A stretch of DNA of 64,000 nt from Axinella damicornis (lineage: Eukaryota; Porifera; Demospongiae; Axinellida; Axinellidae), in assembly GCA_963931865.1 (NCBI GenBank), contig OZ007505.1:18191457-18255456 (forward strand). Reading direction: 5' to 3'. The position numbers and the translations under genes were made by a program. Positions 33,301 to 48,100 of the stretch are shown piece by piece. The notes under the pieces were generated by a model. It was not told the DNA's origin. It ran no database searches and saw nothing but the letters and a program-made list of their open reading frames with translations. Each line of letters begins with the position of its first letter. Within the stretch, counting starts at the first letter, position 1.

Positions 33301-36094
33301 TCATTCAGGTGGTGGCATGTTTATGGACACGGAGTAAAGTCCTGTTGAAGTGGCCTCGGTTTTGATTTGTAGTCCTGTCGGGCTGCCGTCTTCAGTGAGG
33401 GTGCCAGAGGAGGGAAGAAGGGAGGGGTGAGGATAAGAGGGAGGAAGGGAGGGAGGTGGCATGTTAATGGACACGGAGTAAGGTCCTGGTGAAGTGGCCT
33501 CGGCTTTGATTTCTAGTCCTGTCGGGCTGCCGTCTTCTGTGTCACTGGTGAGAGTGTGGGAAGAGGGAAGAAGGGAGGGGTGAGGGTGAGAGGGAGGGAG
33601 GGAGAGTGAGAGGGGAGGGAGGGAGGGAGGGAGGGAGGGAGGGAGGGAGGGACATTTTATATTATATCAAACCCACCTTTTACATTGTATATAACATTAT
33701 TTCTACCACTTTCATCCTAGCCCTTAGAGACAGCCTACATTATTTGTGCCATGCAATAGCTCAGCATGTTTGACAATGGCTGACCTCTAAGCCTCCTTGT
33801 ATGTACCCCTCACATGCAAAAAAAGGAGATGTTTATAAAAATAAAAAAAATTTAAAAAAAGGGAGGAAGGGAGGGAGGGAAGGGTTGAGTGTGAGAGGGA
33901 GGGAGGGGAGGGGTGGGTGAGAGGGTGAGAGAGAGGGAGGGATGGGGGGGGGGGGGGGGATGTTGGGGAGAGGGAGGCAGGGAGGACATGGGTAATGAAG
34001 TGAAAAAATTAGTGCTTTGGCGTACATGTACGTGTAAAAGTGTGGCTCTGAATCATGAGTTACAAGTAGCTTCGCTCTCTTCGCTCGCTCAGCTACTTCC
34101 CCCTCATTCCCCTACGCGAGTAATCCGGCCCCGGACAGCTCTCTGTGCAGAACTGCTGCTCCTCGATGGCATCCGCTTCAGCTGCTGTTCCCCGATTGCA
34201 TCGATCCGCTTCAACTGCTGCTCCCCGCTTGCAAACTGCTGCTCCCCGTTTGCAGCTGCTGCTCGTTGCTTGTGTCCGCTTCAGCTGCTCCCCGATTGCG
34301 TCCGCTTCAACTGCTCCCGATTGTGTGCACTTCAGCTGCTGCTCCCCAATTATGTCCGCTTCAGCTGTTGCTCCCCGATTGCATCCGCTTCAACTGCTGC
34401 TTCCGATTGCGTCCGCTTCGACTGCTGCTCCCAGATTATTGCATGCATCCGCTTGTAGCCCCAGCTGTTCTGGAAGATTCCAGCCCATGCCCGGGCCCAA
34501 TGTTCTCAATCATTCTTCGTGGAGTTCGAGGTTGAAGTACAAAGGTCAAATCTAGTTCATCCCCACGAACATCCCACTTCCACCACACACACACAGACAC
34601 TCACACGTTAAAATCTTAATGTATTGATGTCACATCAACACAAAGGCACGACACAGACACAACTACACAGAACGTACGATTCTTCTTCAGATCCGTCATC
34701 CTCTGACTCCTCTTCCTCGTCCTCATAACCCCCTCCCCCCTGCACCCTTGCGCCCAGAGGGATGGAGTACCCATTTTGCTGAGTGGAACTGGCCTGGGTC
34801 GGGGGCATCGTTTCCATGGGAATGAGAGAGGACGTCCCTTCCTCACTCATCCCAACGAGCTTTGAAACACTAGGGTCCTCCTCACCTACAGCTGTCATTG
34901 TGTGGGAGTTGAGGTTGTGAGAGGGAGACAGTGATTCATAAAGATTACATAATGAATGCAAACATTAGTGTAATGTAGTTGAGTAGTTGATAAGTACAGG
35001 GGCTTACCCATCTCGGCTTCAGGTGAGTTGGCATTGCTATCCGTGGATGGAGTCTCACCATCCATATTGACACTGGGGGGTGGGGGTGTGTGGGGGGTGT
35101 GGGTGTGTGGGACGTGGTTAGAAGTTATATTGAAATGTTTGTTTATCAGTTAGCCAATTAATTGGACCTACTACACAAATAACTTGAGCCTAGGAAGTGT
35201 GGCACCAATCTGGAATTCACCTCATAACACTATCAATAACACACTGTGCCTCTCAGAATTCCAGTGTACGAGCGGCAACCTGTCCACTCGCAAAACCAGC
35301 AGCAGCTGGACAGCCATTTGATCTCTCAAACAGAGGCATTCATCCACCTATCGCATTAGCTCGGCGATGTATACACCCCACGGCTAATCTACAGGAATTT
35401 GATGATGTTATTTTCATGCTTACATGTTGATACAATCAGATTTGGTCCGTTTGGAGGGTGAACAAGGGCAAATTATTTTTTTAAAGGCAAACCACCCTTC
35501 AACACAAAAACCAAGGGCTTTAGTGGGATTCAAACCCAGGACAGAGCCTGACTTGAGCAGACTCTCGCTCTACCAGTCCACCTCCGCACACCCTGATTTT
35601 AAGCTTGCAGTTAGATTTGGTCTGTTCGTGCTACTCTGTACTGACAGGAGAGGTCCATGGGGTCCCCGCCCCACCCCAGCAGGGCTGGAATGCCCTCACA
35701 TCTGTTGCTAACCAGGACCGAGACACAACAGGAAACGAATGCAAAACCGTACCCTTCACAGGTGGAAAAATTCTTCATAACTCAATCAGACACACACAGT
35801 GGGTGGCTTTGGTGCTCGTAATTGCATCAAGTGTGAGTTTGGGTAGTTGTGTTGGTAGAATGGTATGACATTGGGCACTGGGGAGTAACCACATAGGCTT
35901 GCAAAGACACATACACACACACACACACCGGCCTCTCTCAGTGAACAGAGAAAACTACTAACTGGGGGGGGGGGGGGGGATCTGTGTATAGATTTTATGC
36001 TGCTCTCTGCTGCATCTCTTTCACAATGGGATTGATGCATGAGATGGATTGATGGATGGGTAGGTAGATGGATAGATAGATATAGATGGGTAGG

Positions 36095-36133
<39 letters not shown>

Positions 36134-36134
36134 G

Positions 36135-36165
<31 letters not shown>

Positions 36166-39100
36166 GTAGAGAGATAGATAGGTAGGTAGAGAGGTAGACA
36201 GATAGATAGAATCTTTTGTAACAGGAATTGCAATCAGCTGTCCCAGGAGAGGCTTACAGCTTCATGTGCCTCTTTTTCTTGTAGAGCGAGTCATCGACAG
36301 TCCACACAGCACCCCGACTCTTGTTTAGCTCAACACGTACAAAACACTTGTGAAGTGAGAGGTTGTGCCGAATTGCATTCTGCAGTGGGAAGGAAGAGAG
36401 GTGGAGGGGGAAGGGGGACGTGAGAAGGGAGAAGAGGGAGGATCAAGGGGGGGAGAGAGAGGGGGGGGGGGGGGGGGGGGGGGGGAAGGAGGAGGGGAGA
36501 GAGGAGGAGGGGAGAAGAGAAGGGGGTGGGAGGAGGAGAGAGAAACAAGGAGAAGGGTGGTAGATGCGTATGACCTTGAACATTTTGTCGAAGTTGCACT
36601 ATGATAGAGCTATGATGGAGATATGTCTCATTCCAATCTTCAATATCCCATTCCAATACCTTCCATGTGGGATTATTGTCTCGGAAGTAGATGAAATTCT
36701 TCATGAACCATGCGTAGATCTCACACAGCGTCAGACACTGTTCCGGAGACTCCAATATCGCCTGGGCAATGGACAGTAACAACAACCTCTGATTAAGCAA
36801 CACACTAAATAGGAACTACCAGCCAGATGTACTGTGAAGCACTTTCCATGCAAAGACAACTTGTTGCTATCACAGTGACTGACCATACTAATGCCATTTC
36901 ACACTGTCACTGCAGGAGGTCATTAGCCGGTCAATAGAGATAAAGGTGTTAGGTTCGCGCACATGCTCTTCGTTCATCCACACTGCTGAGATGGTTTGTG
37001 GTCATGCTAACTTTAAATTTGTAGTCACTTTCAACCCAAGAATACGTACACTGGTATCCCTACAGCTAGCTGCCACAACATGTCATTCATAGTGCTCATA
37101 AGCTCCTGACAGTACGTGTAATGGTAGCATGTAAGAAAAGAATGCCAGTCACTGATCGTGTTTCAAGTTTACAACTCTGTTACACGAGTCGGTTTACAAA
37201 ACCTCTCTGTATGGATACACCTATTTGAGCGAGGTGCTGGTACCACTCCAAGCAACAATGCACGGTACTCGAGTGAGAGCATTTCTCTGTGTAGCTGGTG
37301 AATGCAACGACCAGATCCCCAGCAACGTGAACAGGTATACATCAGTATATAATGCTGAGTGTGCTCCAGCAATACAATGTACGGTCTTTCACAGCAGGTG
37401 ACAACATGGCCGACTGATCACAAAACTACACAAAATTGCATGTAAGAGGTTGTTCGATTCCATTCATGCTTGTGTAAGAAACTGTAAGCTATCACTGCTC
37501 GTAAATGGCTGAATAGGATCATTAGAGAATGACGTGTTCTAGTTGCCTTAAAAATCGTAGACAGCATCTGGGATGGTGGGTGGGCCTGGGTACGAGGCTA
37601 ACGACGGACAACACCGTACTGCGTGTCAATAATCTGTACGTGATACTGCCCGGGATGAAAGCAACCAGCTGTTTTACAGAAACTGATTATGCAACTCAAT
37701 TCGAAACAAAAACTATCACATCAAGAATTAGTAAAAGAACCCAGCATTCATCAATTAATTAGATTACTTAAAATATTGCGGTGTTAGCAGGGGAAGTTGT
37801 TAGCAGGGGAAGTTGTTAGCAGGGGAAGTTGATCGGTACACTGTGCATTCAGAAGGGCTGCAAACAGTGCCACACCCACAAACAACTTAACTTTGAAATA
37901 CATATATGGGTATATGCCTCACGAGTACATGTCTCAACTGACCAAAGGGAGGCCAACAACTATGCAAGGTTAGTATCCAAGAAATATTATCCAAAACAAC
38001 TGCAGTGGACTCATATTTACCACAGTTCTGACCTCGGATGTGTACAGCACCCTATAAGAAAATTGTTGCGTCCTGACCTTACACACATGTCCAATTACTC
38101 GATTTAATGATGCTTTCATACTAAATAAAGTACTATGCTATGTATGTTGTGGAGGTAGGGGGAGGGGACACAAGTCAGAGCCCATGAAAAGAAATTGTTG
38201 CAAAAAAAAAAATCGTCCTGACCATAAATGTCCAATTACTCGATTACTCAATGCAATCTTGCTTAACGATGCTTTCAAACCGGGAGATCAAAGTACTACT
38301 CCACATATGTTGTGGAGGTAGGGGGAGGGGGGCGGACCGACGCAAGTCAAGAGCCCGTGAAAAACACAAAGGGGGAAAAATGCTAAACAACTGGAGGCAG
38401 TGATGCAGGTCAGCTGCTGCCAACCAGGAAGAATTCAACATACTAAAGTTGAGACTAAACATTGCAATATCACAAATTAGCTGGTAATGCCTTAAGGAGA
38501 CTAAACAATGTTTTTAGCGGACAACTACTGTACAAATGCACACGACAGCGACACTCGCACACACACATGCACACAAATTCACACGCAGTGCGGAGTGATC
38601 GTGGTAAGCCACATCTTTCAACTAGAGGTGCTCAACAGAGCATGCACGTACCCCGTGCGCTACACTTGATACAGGTAGGCCTACTGCCGATTATTAATAC
38701 AGCATGTACGATGAGATGGCTAGGCCTACTGATCTTTTAATACAGCGATGTCAGCATGCAGATATCGTAAGTTTTGGCAGTAATGTTAGAAACATGCAGA
38801 TACCGTAAGTTTGGCAGTAATGTTATAAACAGGGTGTGGTCAAGTTGTATAAATTAGAAACACGACTTTCACGCAGCTTTCTCAGCCTCTTGAGTGGATC
38901 TCTGGTCTGTGAGTTATTTTCTGAATTCCGAAACTTCTATCCTGAACTAAGCCTTCAACAAGGCCTTCAGTGCTCAAACTACTGATTTTTGCGTCCACAA
39001 ACAGACAGACAGACGGGACACAAACTGACCTGCTGCGTGCATGCACACAGGGTAACTAGCTGTTGAATCTCAGTGCAAGTATGCTGGAATACGACCAGTG

Positions 39101-42100
39101 GGAGAGCTACTGTCTACTGTCTCTTGAATAAGATAAACATGGCGTCGCAGTCTGCACAAATGCAACAGGACAGACTAAGCTGTTGCTATGCTGTTATAGT
39201 GCTGTTGCTATGCCGTTGCTATGGAGTTACTATAGCACAGTGCAGTGTAACCCATCCACCTCTGCATACCTGTCTAATAAGAGAAGCATATGTGAAAGGT
39301 GGGCGCTGGTCGATCTTGGCATAGCGAGGGATTGCTTTTCTCAATGCATCTTGAGATTCTGCGAGTGTGTGTGGGAGGGGGGGGGGGGGGGGGGGGGGGA
39401 GAATGAAGAGAGAGAGAGAGAGGGGAAAGGGGGTAAAGGAGAAGGGAGAGAAGGAAGAAATGGGAGAGAGGGGGGAAAGAGAGAGCCTTGGGTAAAACTT
39501 TCCCCTATAAAAGTTGGCAGGGTGTTCCAGGCCTTAACGATCGTGCCCTCTTTCAGTGAATTATTGTTTGGTAAGAATTACAGAGGTCACATTGCACTAA
39601 TGCTGCACCCGGGATCATTCAACAAGCAGGTAGAAGTGACAGACACTCCAAATCGTAGCCAGCGTGGACTGAGCGGCCCAAGAACAGCAAGAGAGAGAGA
39701 GAGAGAGAGAGAAACGAAGGAAAAACGAAGAATTTCATTTCGAACACAATAAATCCCATGGGGGAATGTGTAGGGGTGAACTATTGTCGTATAAACTACT
39801 CCTTTGAGGGCTGGCCTTGTCTAGTGTAGCGTACCCACAAACATGCTAATTGTATTGATCTGCAACAGCCCACTACCAAACTGGGCAACAATCCACAAGC
39901 TGGCTCAGTTTGTCCACTCCCAGGCGCATTCTACCACACTTCTGATAAAAGCCACCATTGTATTTCCGTGTATACAACAACATGACTGTCGTGTGCAGGG
40001 AGAACTGCAGGGTTTCACCGGTGGACAAGCCACAGGCCACAAAAATATCACAAGGATTTTCGAATTTTAATTTGACAACTGGGCAAAAATAAAACGTGAA
40101 TCCATGTTTGTCAGACAGTCAATAATCATTTACCTTCATCACACAGAAGACAAGCAACACACACTTGTCTGGTGTGGCTGAAAAATCTACTACTTCATTA
40201 CCTCCCCTGGTCCAGCCCAGCTAGTCTTTGAAGCTAGCAATACAAGACCGATTAGTGGTTAGTTTGGTAGATTCAGGGAGAGCCACAAAGCTGTTAACTA
40301 TGTCTGTATGTTATGTTCCAACATCTAGTAGGTCAGATCCTACCAGGTGGCCCACCACATGCCGTACCACATGACCCAACCACATGCCGTACCACATGAC
40401 CTACCACATGGTGTACCACATGGCGTACCACATGGCCCAACCACATGCCGTACCACATGACCTACCACATGGTGTACCACATGGTGTACCACATGGCCCA
40501 ACCACATGCCGTACCACATGACCTACCACATGGCGTACCACATGACCCAACCACATGCCGTACCACATGACCTACCACATGGCGTACCACATGCCGTACC
40601 ACATGGTGTACCACATGACCTACCACATGGTGTACCACATGGTGTACCACATGGCCCAACCACATGCCGTACCACATGACCTACCACTAGGCCTTGGCAT
40701 ATAATGCTCAACTTTTATAGAATAATGCTTTGCAGCACTGCTCATTTAGTTAGCCAATTATGCTTGGATTTAAGAGGAAAATGCTCATGAAAATGCTCAT
40801 GATATTGCGGAATGACTTGCCCCTGAGTAGCCGAGCCAGGTAATTTTGGGCAGAAATCTGACTAGGCTCGTTCCCAGGTGCCCGAAAGGTGGAGAGGAGC
40901 ATCTGGTATCCACTTTCTCCATACATTTCGTCAAGATATGTTATGTCAGCTAAAATAACACTGACAAATGTTCGTACCGAGCTCTCACCAAGTCTGTCAG
41001 GTAACATGTGATTGAAAATGATTAAAAGATGCTGGATTATGCTCAAATAATGCTCAGTGCTCACAACTATGCATAATGCTCGTTTTAGTGCTAGCCTTAT
41101 ATGCCAAGGCCTACCTACCACATGGCGTACCACATGGTGTACCACATAGACCACCACATAGACCACCACACAGTCCACTGCCACACAGTCGCTTTCCCCT
41201 ACCATCAAAGGCAACTGGTGAAGGTCTCTCTTTAGCAAGCTGTCTGCAGTGAGTCCTAATGGGCCCTGCTTCGCTGTGTTGTTGCAAGCCTAAAACACCT
41301 CCGTTGGTGTGGGGGAGGAAGGTGGCCTTTGGCTGGATCAAGCCGTCCAGCTTGGGTGGGTTGAAGGTTTGTGCCACTGTGACATTCTTGTGGATGCCAG
41401 GAGGCGGGGTCTGGAGCGTGACGGTGGGTTTATTGGATTGCTCAATCTTGAGTGTGGAAGGAATAGTGACAGCAGGAACTTGGACGGAATTGGTGAGGGT
41501 GGTGTGGGCATGCGAGTGATTGGTGGGGATGGCCTGGATTGCAGTGGGCTGCTGAAACTGCAGTGGGATGAGAGCCGGCGTTGGAGAGTTGACGTTTTGG
41601 AGAATGTACACCGGTTGTCCACTGGGGTCCGTGTACATAGCCTGGACTACAGGAGTGTTTGCCAGTGTTCTGGCAATGGTGGGGGTAGAGGCGGAGGAAG
41701 GTGTGATGAAATGAGGAGAGGAGTCTGGTCTGCTGTTACGAGTGAAGGCTACTTCACTAGTGTTGTCCACCTGTGGGGGGGAGGGAAGGAGGGGGGAGGA
41801 GGGAGGGAGGGAGGGAGGGAGGGAGGGGGGAGGGAGGGAGGGAGGGAGGGAGGGAGGGAGGGAGGGAGGGAGGGAGGGAGGGAGGGAGGGAGGGAGGGAG
41901 TAGGAGGGGATGGGGCAGAGAGGGAGGAAGGGGAGGGAGGGGAGGGGAAGAAGGGAGGGGAGAGCAGATACCAATTACTTTTGGATGTGATGTCACCACT
42001 TTGCACACGTTTGTGTTAAACATGGAAAGAAATTGTGTCACAACTAGGACACACTATACAAGTACGTCAGTGAATGTATATACATTGGAATGCAAGAAAT

Positions 42101-45100
42101 TCCATCCTTGTCATATTCACAGATCAAGTTGTTTAGGCTATTTGTATTTGGAAAAGCATGACGGCAATTGTTCACTAAATCTTACGTCAGCTGAGGAGAT
42201 GTTCAGATGTTTCTTCATTGCATTCAACTTTTCACGTTCAAGTGACAACTGGAGGGAAGCCAGGAGATCAGAGGTCAAAAGGTCAAGAAATCGTTACCAC
42301 AGCAACAGGATACAGTGTGCTTGTTGCTGAGTGCTGAGTGTTTGTAGGAAGGCTACAGGGTCAACAGGCTGTGTATTTTTACCAGGAATTCTTTCCAGTA
42401 ATTAATAGCTATTAGAAACGTTTGAGAATACAATGCCAGACAGTTTGTGGCAGCTGAGAAATCCAGTGCACATTTCCTGTATTGTCTAAAATTGCACTCG
42501 CAAATGAGCTGAAGAAAATCCAGTCATCAGGTCTGGACACAAACGACAGAAAAATGCAGCTGGACTACTTTGTACTTGTGAGTTGTGTACGCAGGGATAC
42601 GCAGATTCATGAACAGTTTGGTAGTAAAATTGATCTTGGTCAAGGCCTAATATAGCGTGCTGTACACGCATGCTCTATCTGGCACAACAAGGCTGTGTTG
42701 TAACAGCTGTTTGTTGCGGTGTTGGGAGACACAATGGTGAGAGCGGCAGTCATTGCCAATGATATTCATAGCCCTGTGCACACAACACAGGTACACTATC
42801 AGTGTACAACCTTTATCACACTCCACACAATGCAACCACATGGCATTGATAGGACACTAAATCCACATCCTGAGAACATCCCAAATTCACTCATGAGTGG
42901 TCAATGTTGTTTTTACCCTTGCGCACATGCACAGCAAGGGGTACAGTGATCACTTTGTCTGTCAGTATGTCAGTATGTCCGTCCGTCTGTGGACACAAAA
43001 ACGAGCAGTTTGTGCGAAATATGTACAAGTTACAACGTGAACATATACCACACAAACGAGAGTCGTATGGTGAGCTGTGAAAAGCTTTTTCACTCTCTGT
43101 CCAAATTATCGAGCAAAACCACACCTCAATTTCATTACCGTTTATGGTAGGCCAAATTATGCCTTCTATTCGATATTCATATCATAAAGCACAGTCCACA
43201 CATCAAACCAAACAATGCTGCAAACAGCGCACGGGGTAAAGTGATTCCTGGGAACTTCGGGAACACCATATTCTTGCAACTGTGTGAGTTACGGCAGGTG
43301 GAGACGGTTCCTTGGCCCCAGCCTCGCCTCTGTGCATAAGAGGGCAAGAGTATAACTCCAGCTCAGAGCACACTTTTGTCCAAGTTTTCTTTACGTTCAT
43401 ATGTAGGTTGAAGCGTAGATATCCTGATGAGCAGGTTGACTGTCAGGATCGGCCATTCACGCCCAGTATAGTTTGGGCGTGAATGGCCGATCCTGACAGT
43501 CAACCTGCTCATCAGGATATCTACGCTCCCGAATGGCCGATCCTGACAGTCAAACTGCTCATCAGGATATCTATGCTCCCGAATGGCCGATCCTGACAGT
43601 CAAACTGCTCATCAGGATATCTATATGCTCCAGAATGGCCGATCCTGACAGTCAAACTGCTCATCAGGATATCTTTATGCTCCCGAATGGCCGATCCTGA
43701 CAGTCAAACTGCTCATCAGGATATCTACGCTCCTGAATGGCCGATCCTGACAGTCAACCTGCTCATCAGGATATCTATGCTCCCGAATGGCCGATCCTGA
43801 CAGTCAAACTGCTCATCAGGATATCTACGCTCCCGAATGGCCAATCCTGACAGTCAACCTGCTCATCAGGATATCTACACTCCCGAATGGCCGATCCTGA
43901 CAGTCAAACTGCTCATCAGGATATCTACGCTCCCGAATGGCCGATCCTGACAGTCAACCTGCTCATCAGGATATCTATGCTCCCGATACTCAGTTCTGAT
44001 TTGGGATTGGGGTGGTTGCAGTGGCAAGAGAGATAGTATGTGACCTTATGCGACAACTGAAAAGATTCCTGAGATGATCATCATACGACAAAATCATCAC
44101 AGTTCATGCATGTTAACCATCCCTAATGATGCACACAGTGTGTTCTCATCATAATACACAATCTTGGTACGCTAAAGTCACGATAATTTAATCAAAGCTG
44201 ATTAAAACCCGCACCACCCACCTCCAGTCATAACGAGCACCATCGCTTTCCATACTACTGACTTCAATTGCGTAGTAAAACACTGCTTTTCCAGCTTTTG
44301 AAGGCAAATCGTGTGTTTAGAGTAATGACGCCATGTGCAATACTTAATGTGCATATTGCATTCTAATTATTGAAAAACTACTGGAAGAAATACCAGGAAC
44401 CCTTGGTGGTAGTTGTGTGGCAACAACCTTGAGATCATTTCCTAAGCTCAGCACCTCTACTGTGGGTACACTGAAGACCACATCCTGTGTGTACCAATCC
44501 ACTTTCAGTACATACCACATTTTACAATTTTGTGGTTAAAAAAAACTTCTGCAGTTAAAATGAAAACCACTAAAGTGCAAACCCTCTGAGCACTTGACAT
44601 ATATAGGTACTGTATCTCACTGGGGTATATATAACTAGTAGCTATCTGTGCTATAATACACCTCTTGGGACAACTGCAGAGACAGGCCTGGATGCATGAG
44701 ATGTTGGTTTGCACCTTCTACATTCGTGGTCAAAGGATGTATGATATTCCTACCAAAGATTGCGCCCATGCACAGATTGGTAAGCGACAGAGGTACATGT
44801 ATGCATGCTTTGACCTTTAAATTATACATGCCAGCAAGAAATAATCATGTTTGTTGGAAGTAGAAATTCAGTGGGAAGTAGAACTCCAGAAGTGATCAGA
44901 GTAGTTATTCGTATGTGTTTGTCTGCATAGAAGGCATGATAGAAAAAATATGGACAAGCCATTGAGGTGGTAGCGTCCTCTCTCCGCCGGGAACCCACTG
45001 CTTCCATCGACGGTGATCCAATTCCTGAAAGTGCTTCCCTTGCGCTGAAATTCACCCTTCTCGTTCGCACACTTCCACACCTAACTTTGCTTCTTTGCCC

Positions 45101-48100
45101 TTTACCTCGGCCATTGCTGCAATGTGCCCTCCTTTTACACGCAAAGGCATGGCCCTCTTTGCATGCACTACTGCACCACACTTTGGACATGTCTTTCTCA
45201 GACGCATAGACCTCACAGACTCCATTGTCAGCCACCAGCGGCAGTAGATACCGCCCAACAGAGTCTAGCACAGCTCTCCACAACCCAGCAACGTCGTACA
45301 TCTGATGGCCGACGTTGGAGGAATGTACCGCTAGTGCCTTTAGTTCTACGTTTACTAGCACCAGTTGGCTTTCTTGGACAAACAGACAGACAGACAGACA
45401 CACAGACACACAAAACGACTACAGTAACCCTGTGCGCATGTGCGCCGAGGGTTAATGAATAGGTTAGTTCAACTGAGATCACCCAATCCGCATCATCTTG
45501 ACCTTTGTACCTTAGCTACATCAGTGACAGCATTGCAGTCCTAGACCCAAACCAACCCCAGCGTGGATCACTTCCAGTATCCGTGCTGGGGTGGTTTGGG
45601 TCAGGGGCAGAGACTACACTGCATTGTACTACCAGCACTGTTACTTATACCAGAAAACGTGGTCATATTACGTACCTGCTTCTCTAAGTGTTCCACAAAC
45701 ATTATCTGGACTTTAGTCTGTGCTCGTGTCTTGTGATTCAATGAGTGCTCTGTGCTTAGGTGACTGTGGGTGGGCGAGTGAGTGCGATGGAAAGAGAGAG
45801 AGAGAGGGAGAGAGGGGAAAGGAGGGAGGGGTGGGGGGAGGGAGGGAGGGAGGGAGGGAGGGAGGGAGGGAGGGAGGGAGGGAGGGAGGGAGGGAGGGAG
45901 GGAGGGAGGGCGGGCGGGAGGGAGGGAGGGAGGGAGGGAGGGAGGGAGGGAGGGAGGGAGGGAGGGAGGGGAGGGAATGGGGAGGGAAGGGAATGGGGAC
46001 GGGAGGAAGGGGGTACGTAAATGTACATGGAACATCCCAATTAAGTGCTTCACACAGAGCCATGCTGGACCCAAATTGCAAGCATGTGATGCGACTTCCT
46101 ACACAAATACCAGAGGGTAGAGCTAATAGGATCACCAGTCACCCCAAAACCTCCTGACATGGTGAAACCTGTCAAGGCGTAACACACACACACAGTGGGC
46201 ACCTGAATTAGGTCAGAAACCCCCCCTCTCTGGTGAAAGTATAAGCACACACAAAGCAAACAGCCCATTGTTGGTGTGTACACAGCTGCCATATTGGTAT
46301 CCTTTATGCCCAGCCATTGTTTGTGAAGATGACTGCCCACAAACCACAACACAAACCTGCATGCACACACGTCTCTGAACCAACAAAGGCCAAGTTTACA
46401 CAGCAGCCTCAAACAACTTCCACACAACTTGGACCCCTTTTGGGACAATATCACACACCACAACACCTCAAACCAACACTGATGTCCCACATGTGCAACC
46501 AACTTACACGTTCATTTCCTCCTTAGAGCCAATTTTCGCCCCACATCCTGGCCAATTGCAGCTGCCCTGGCAGTGAAACACACTGCCTTCCTCAGGAACT
46601 GTGTGAGGGAAAACGGACATGTATGGAGTGAGATCTGATTAGCGTGTGAATCAGTGCCCCCATGTGTTGATAGCACAAGGGAGTGGAGAGAAAACAAATA
46701 TGACTATGGCAGACAGGAAAACTTAGTTTGCACGCCACAGAAACATCCACAAAACAATAAATAGCCAAACAGACTGGGAGACACCTGTCCTGCCAAATTA
46801 AACCACAGAGGATGACCCAAGGCTAGCTCATCCCTTTCAAAGGTAAACAGAAGCTGCAGTACACAATGGGTTGTTTACTGATCAGATAAAATGTTTATAC
46901 AACGGGGTCATGTCATACTTTGATGTTTATCTTAAGCAAACTGCCTGTTGTGCTCAATTAGTGGCAGCTGTTTACTCAGCCAAACCTTATTAGGGCAAGA
47001 TTCCCAGCCTATGAATGCTCCCACAAAGGAAACCAACAAACAGCGTACTGTAAACAACAACACGTAAACACAACACTACAAAGTGTAAACAAGTCCTGTA
47101 AATTGAAGACGCATTAGCTTGCACTAACAGTCCCCATCATCGTGTATCGTATAACTGAAAGAGATACATTGTTGCAAGAAACTCAAGACGTCCATGCAAT
47201 ACCCAAAACAACAACAAACCGTACAATGCAAACTTTCTGTGAACACAGCACTGAACTAACATCACCTGCTAAAAAAAACTGCCAGCTGCTATCCTGTTTG
47301 CAGTTGACATACTGTCAACATGTAACACTTGTCCACGTGCAGCCCTCAAGCTTCTCAACAATTATTATACTCTGCATAATTTTTACTAATTTTGTGGGGT
47401 GCAAACACGTAGACTCAACACGCTGGAGTTCTCCACAAAGAATATCCTGTTCATTGTGGAGGGCTGTTGTCCTAAACGCCTTTAGGCAGATGGCTGCCTG
47501 TACATTGCCATAAGAGTCAGCAGCAGTCCATTCCCACTCGTGCATCCTCCGCAACTTAATTTGCAAGAACTCTGCACATTTTTCCCCCCTGCGTGTGTGT
47601 GCAGCCTTATGGAGCCACGGCTTTATGGAGCCAAGCAGTCTCTGGCCTCGTTTGAACGTATATCTCACGAAGATTCTGCAGTTTGAGCCGTCAATAATGT
47701 TATGACACATCAGTGAACTGTACATCTCCCCCCGAGTCCGCTAGGCTACGTGCTACTTTGGAGTCACGCGCTGTGCAGGACGTACGTTACATAACTCCTC
47801 ATGCCTCAATACTGTGATTACATCGTGCAGTGCTACGATTATGTTGATTTATTTAAATTTACCGACCAGCCATGGAAATGCGTGTTCATACGCATCTAAT
47901 CTGTGGCTCCAACTAACCAGGTGTCTGTGATACGCTTCTATAGACACAAAGACTTATGTAATTGGGTGCCATGAAGCGGTCCCTCTCGTATGCTGTGTTG
48001 ATGAGGTGTGAAATGCCAGTTTGTAAGTCGAGTGTTTTTCTCTGAGTAAGTCACTGCTAGGCCACATCAGGTTGGAATACGACCGTCAGTATTGTTGGCA

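Noticed and set aside
40750..41100. Minus-strand frame with protein-like composition ([14 protein letters not shown]).
   Set aside because: It lies wholly inside a 426-bp inverted-repeat element and crosses its repeated ATAATGCTCA words.
43412..43986. CRISPR-like array of regular repeats.
   Set aside because: There are no unique spacers, the whole 50-bp unit repeats, and the locus is an intron of an animal gene.
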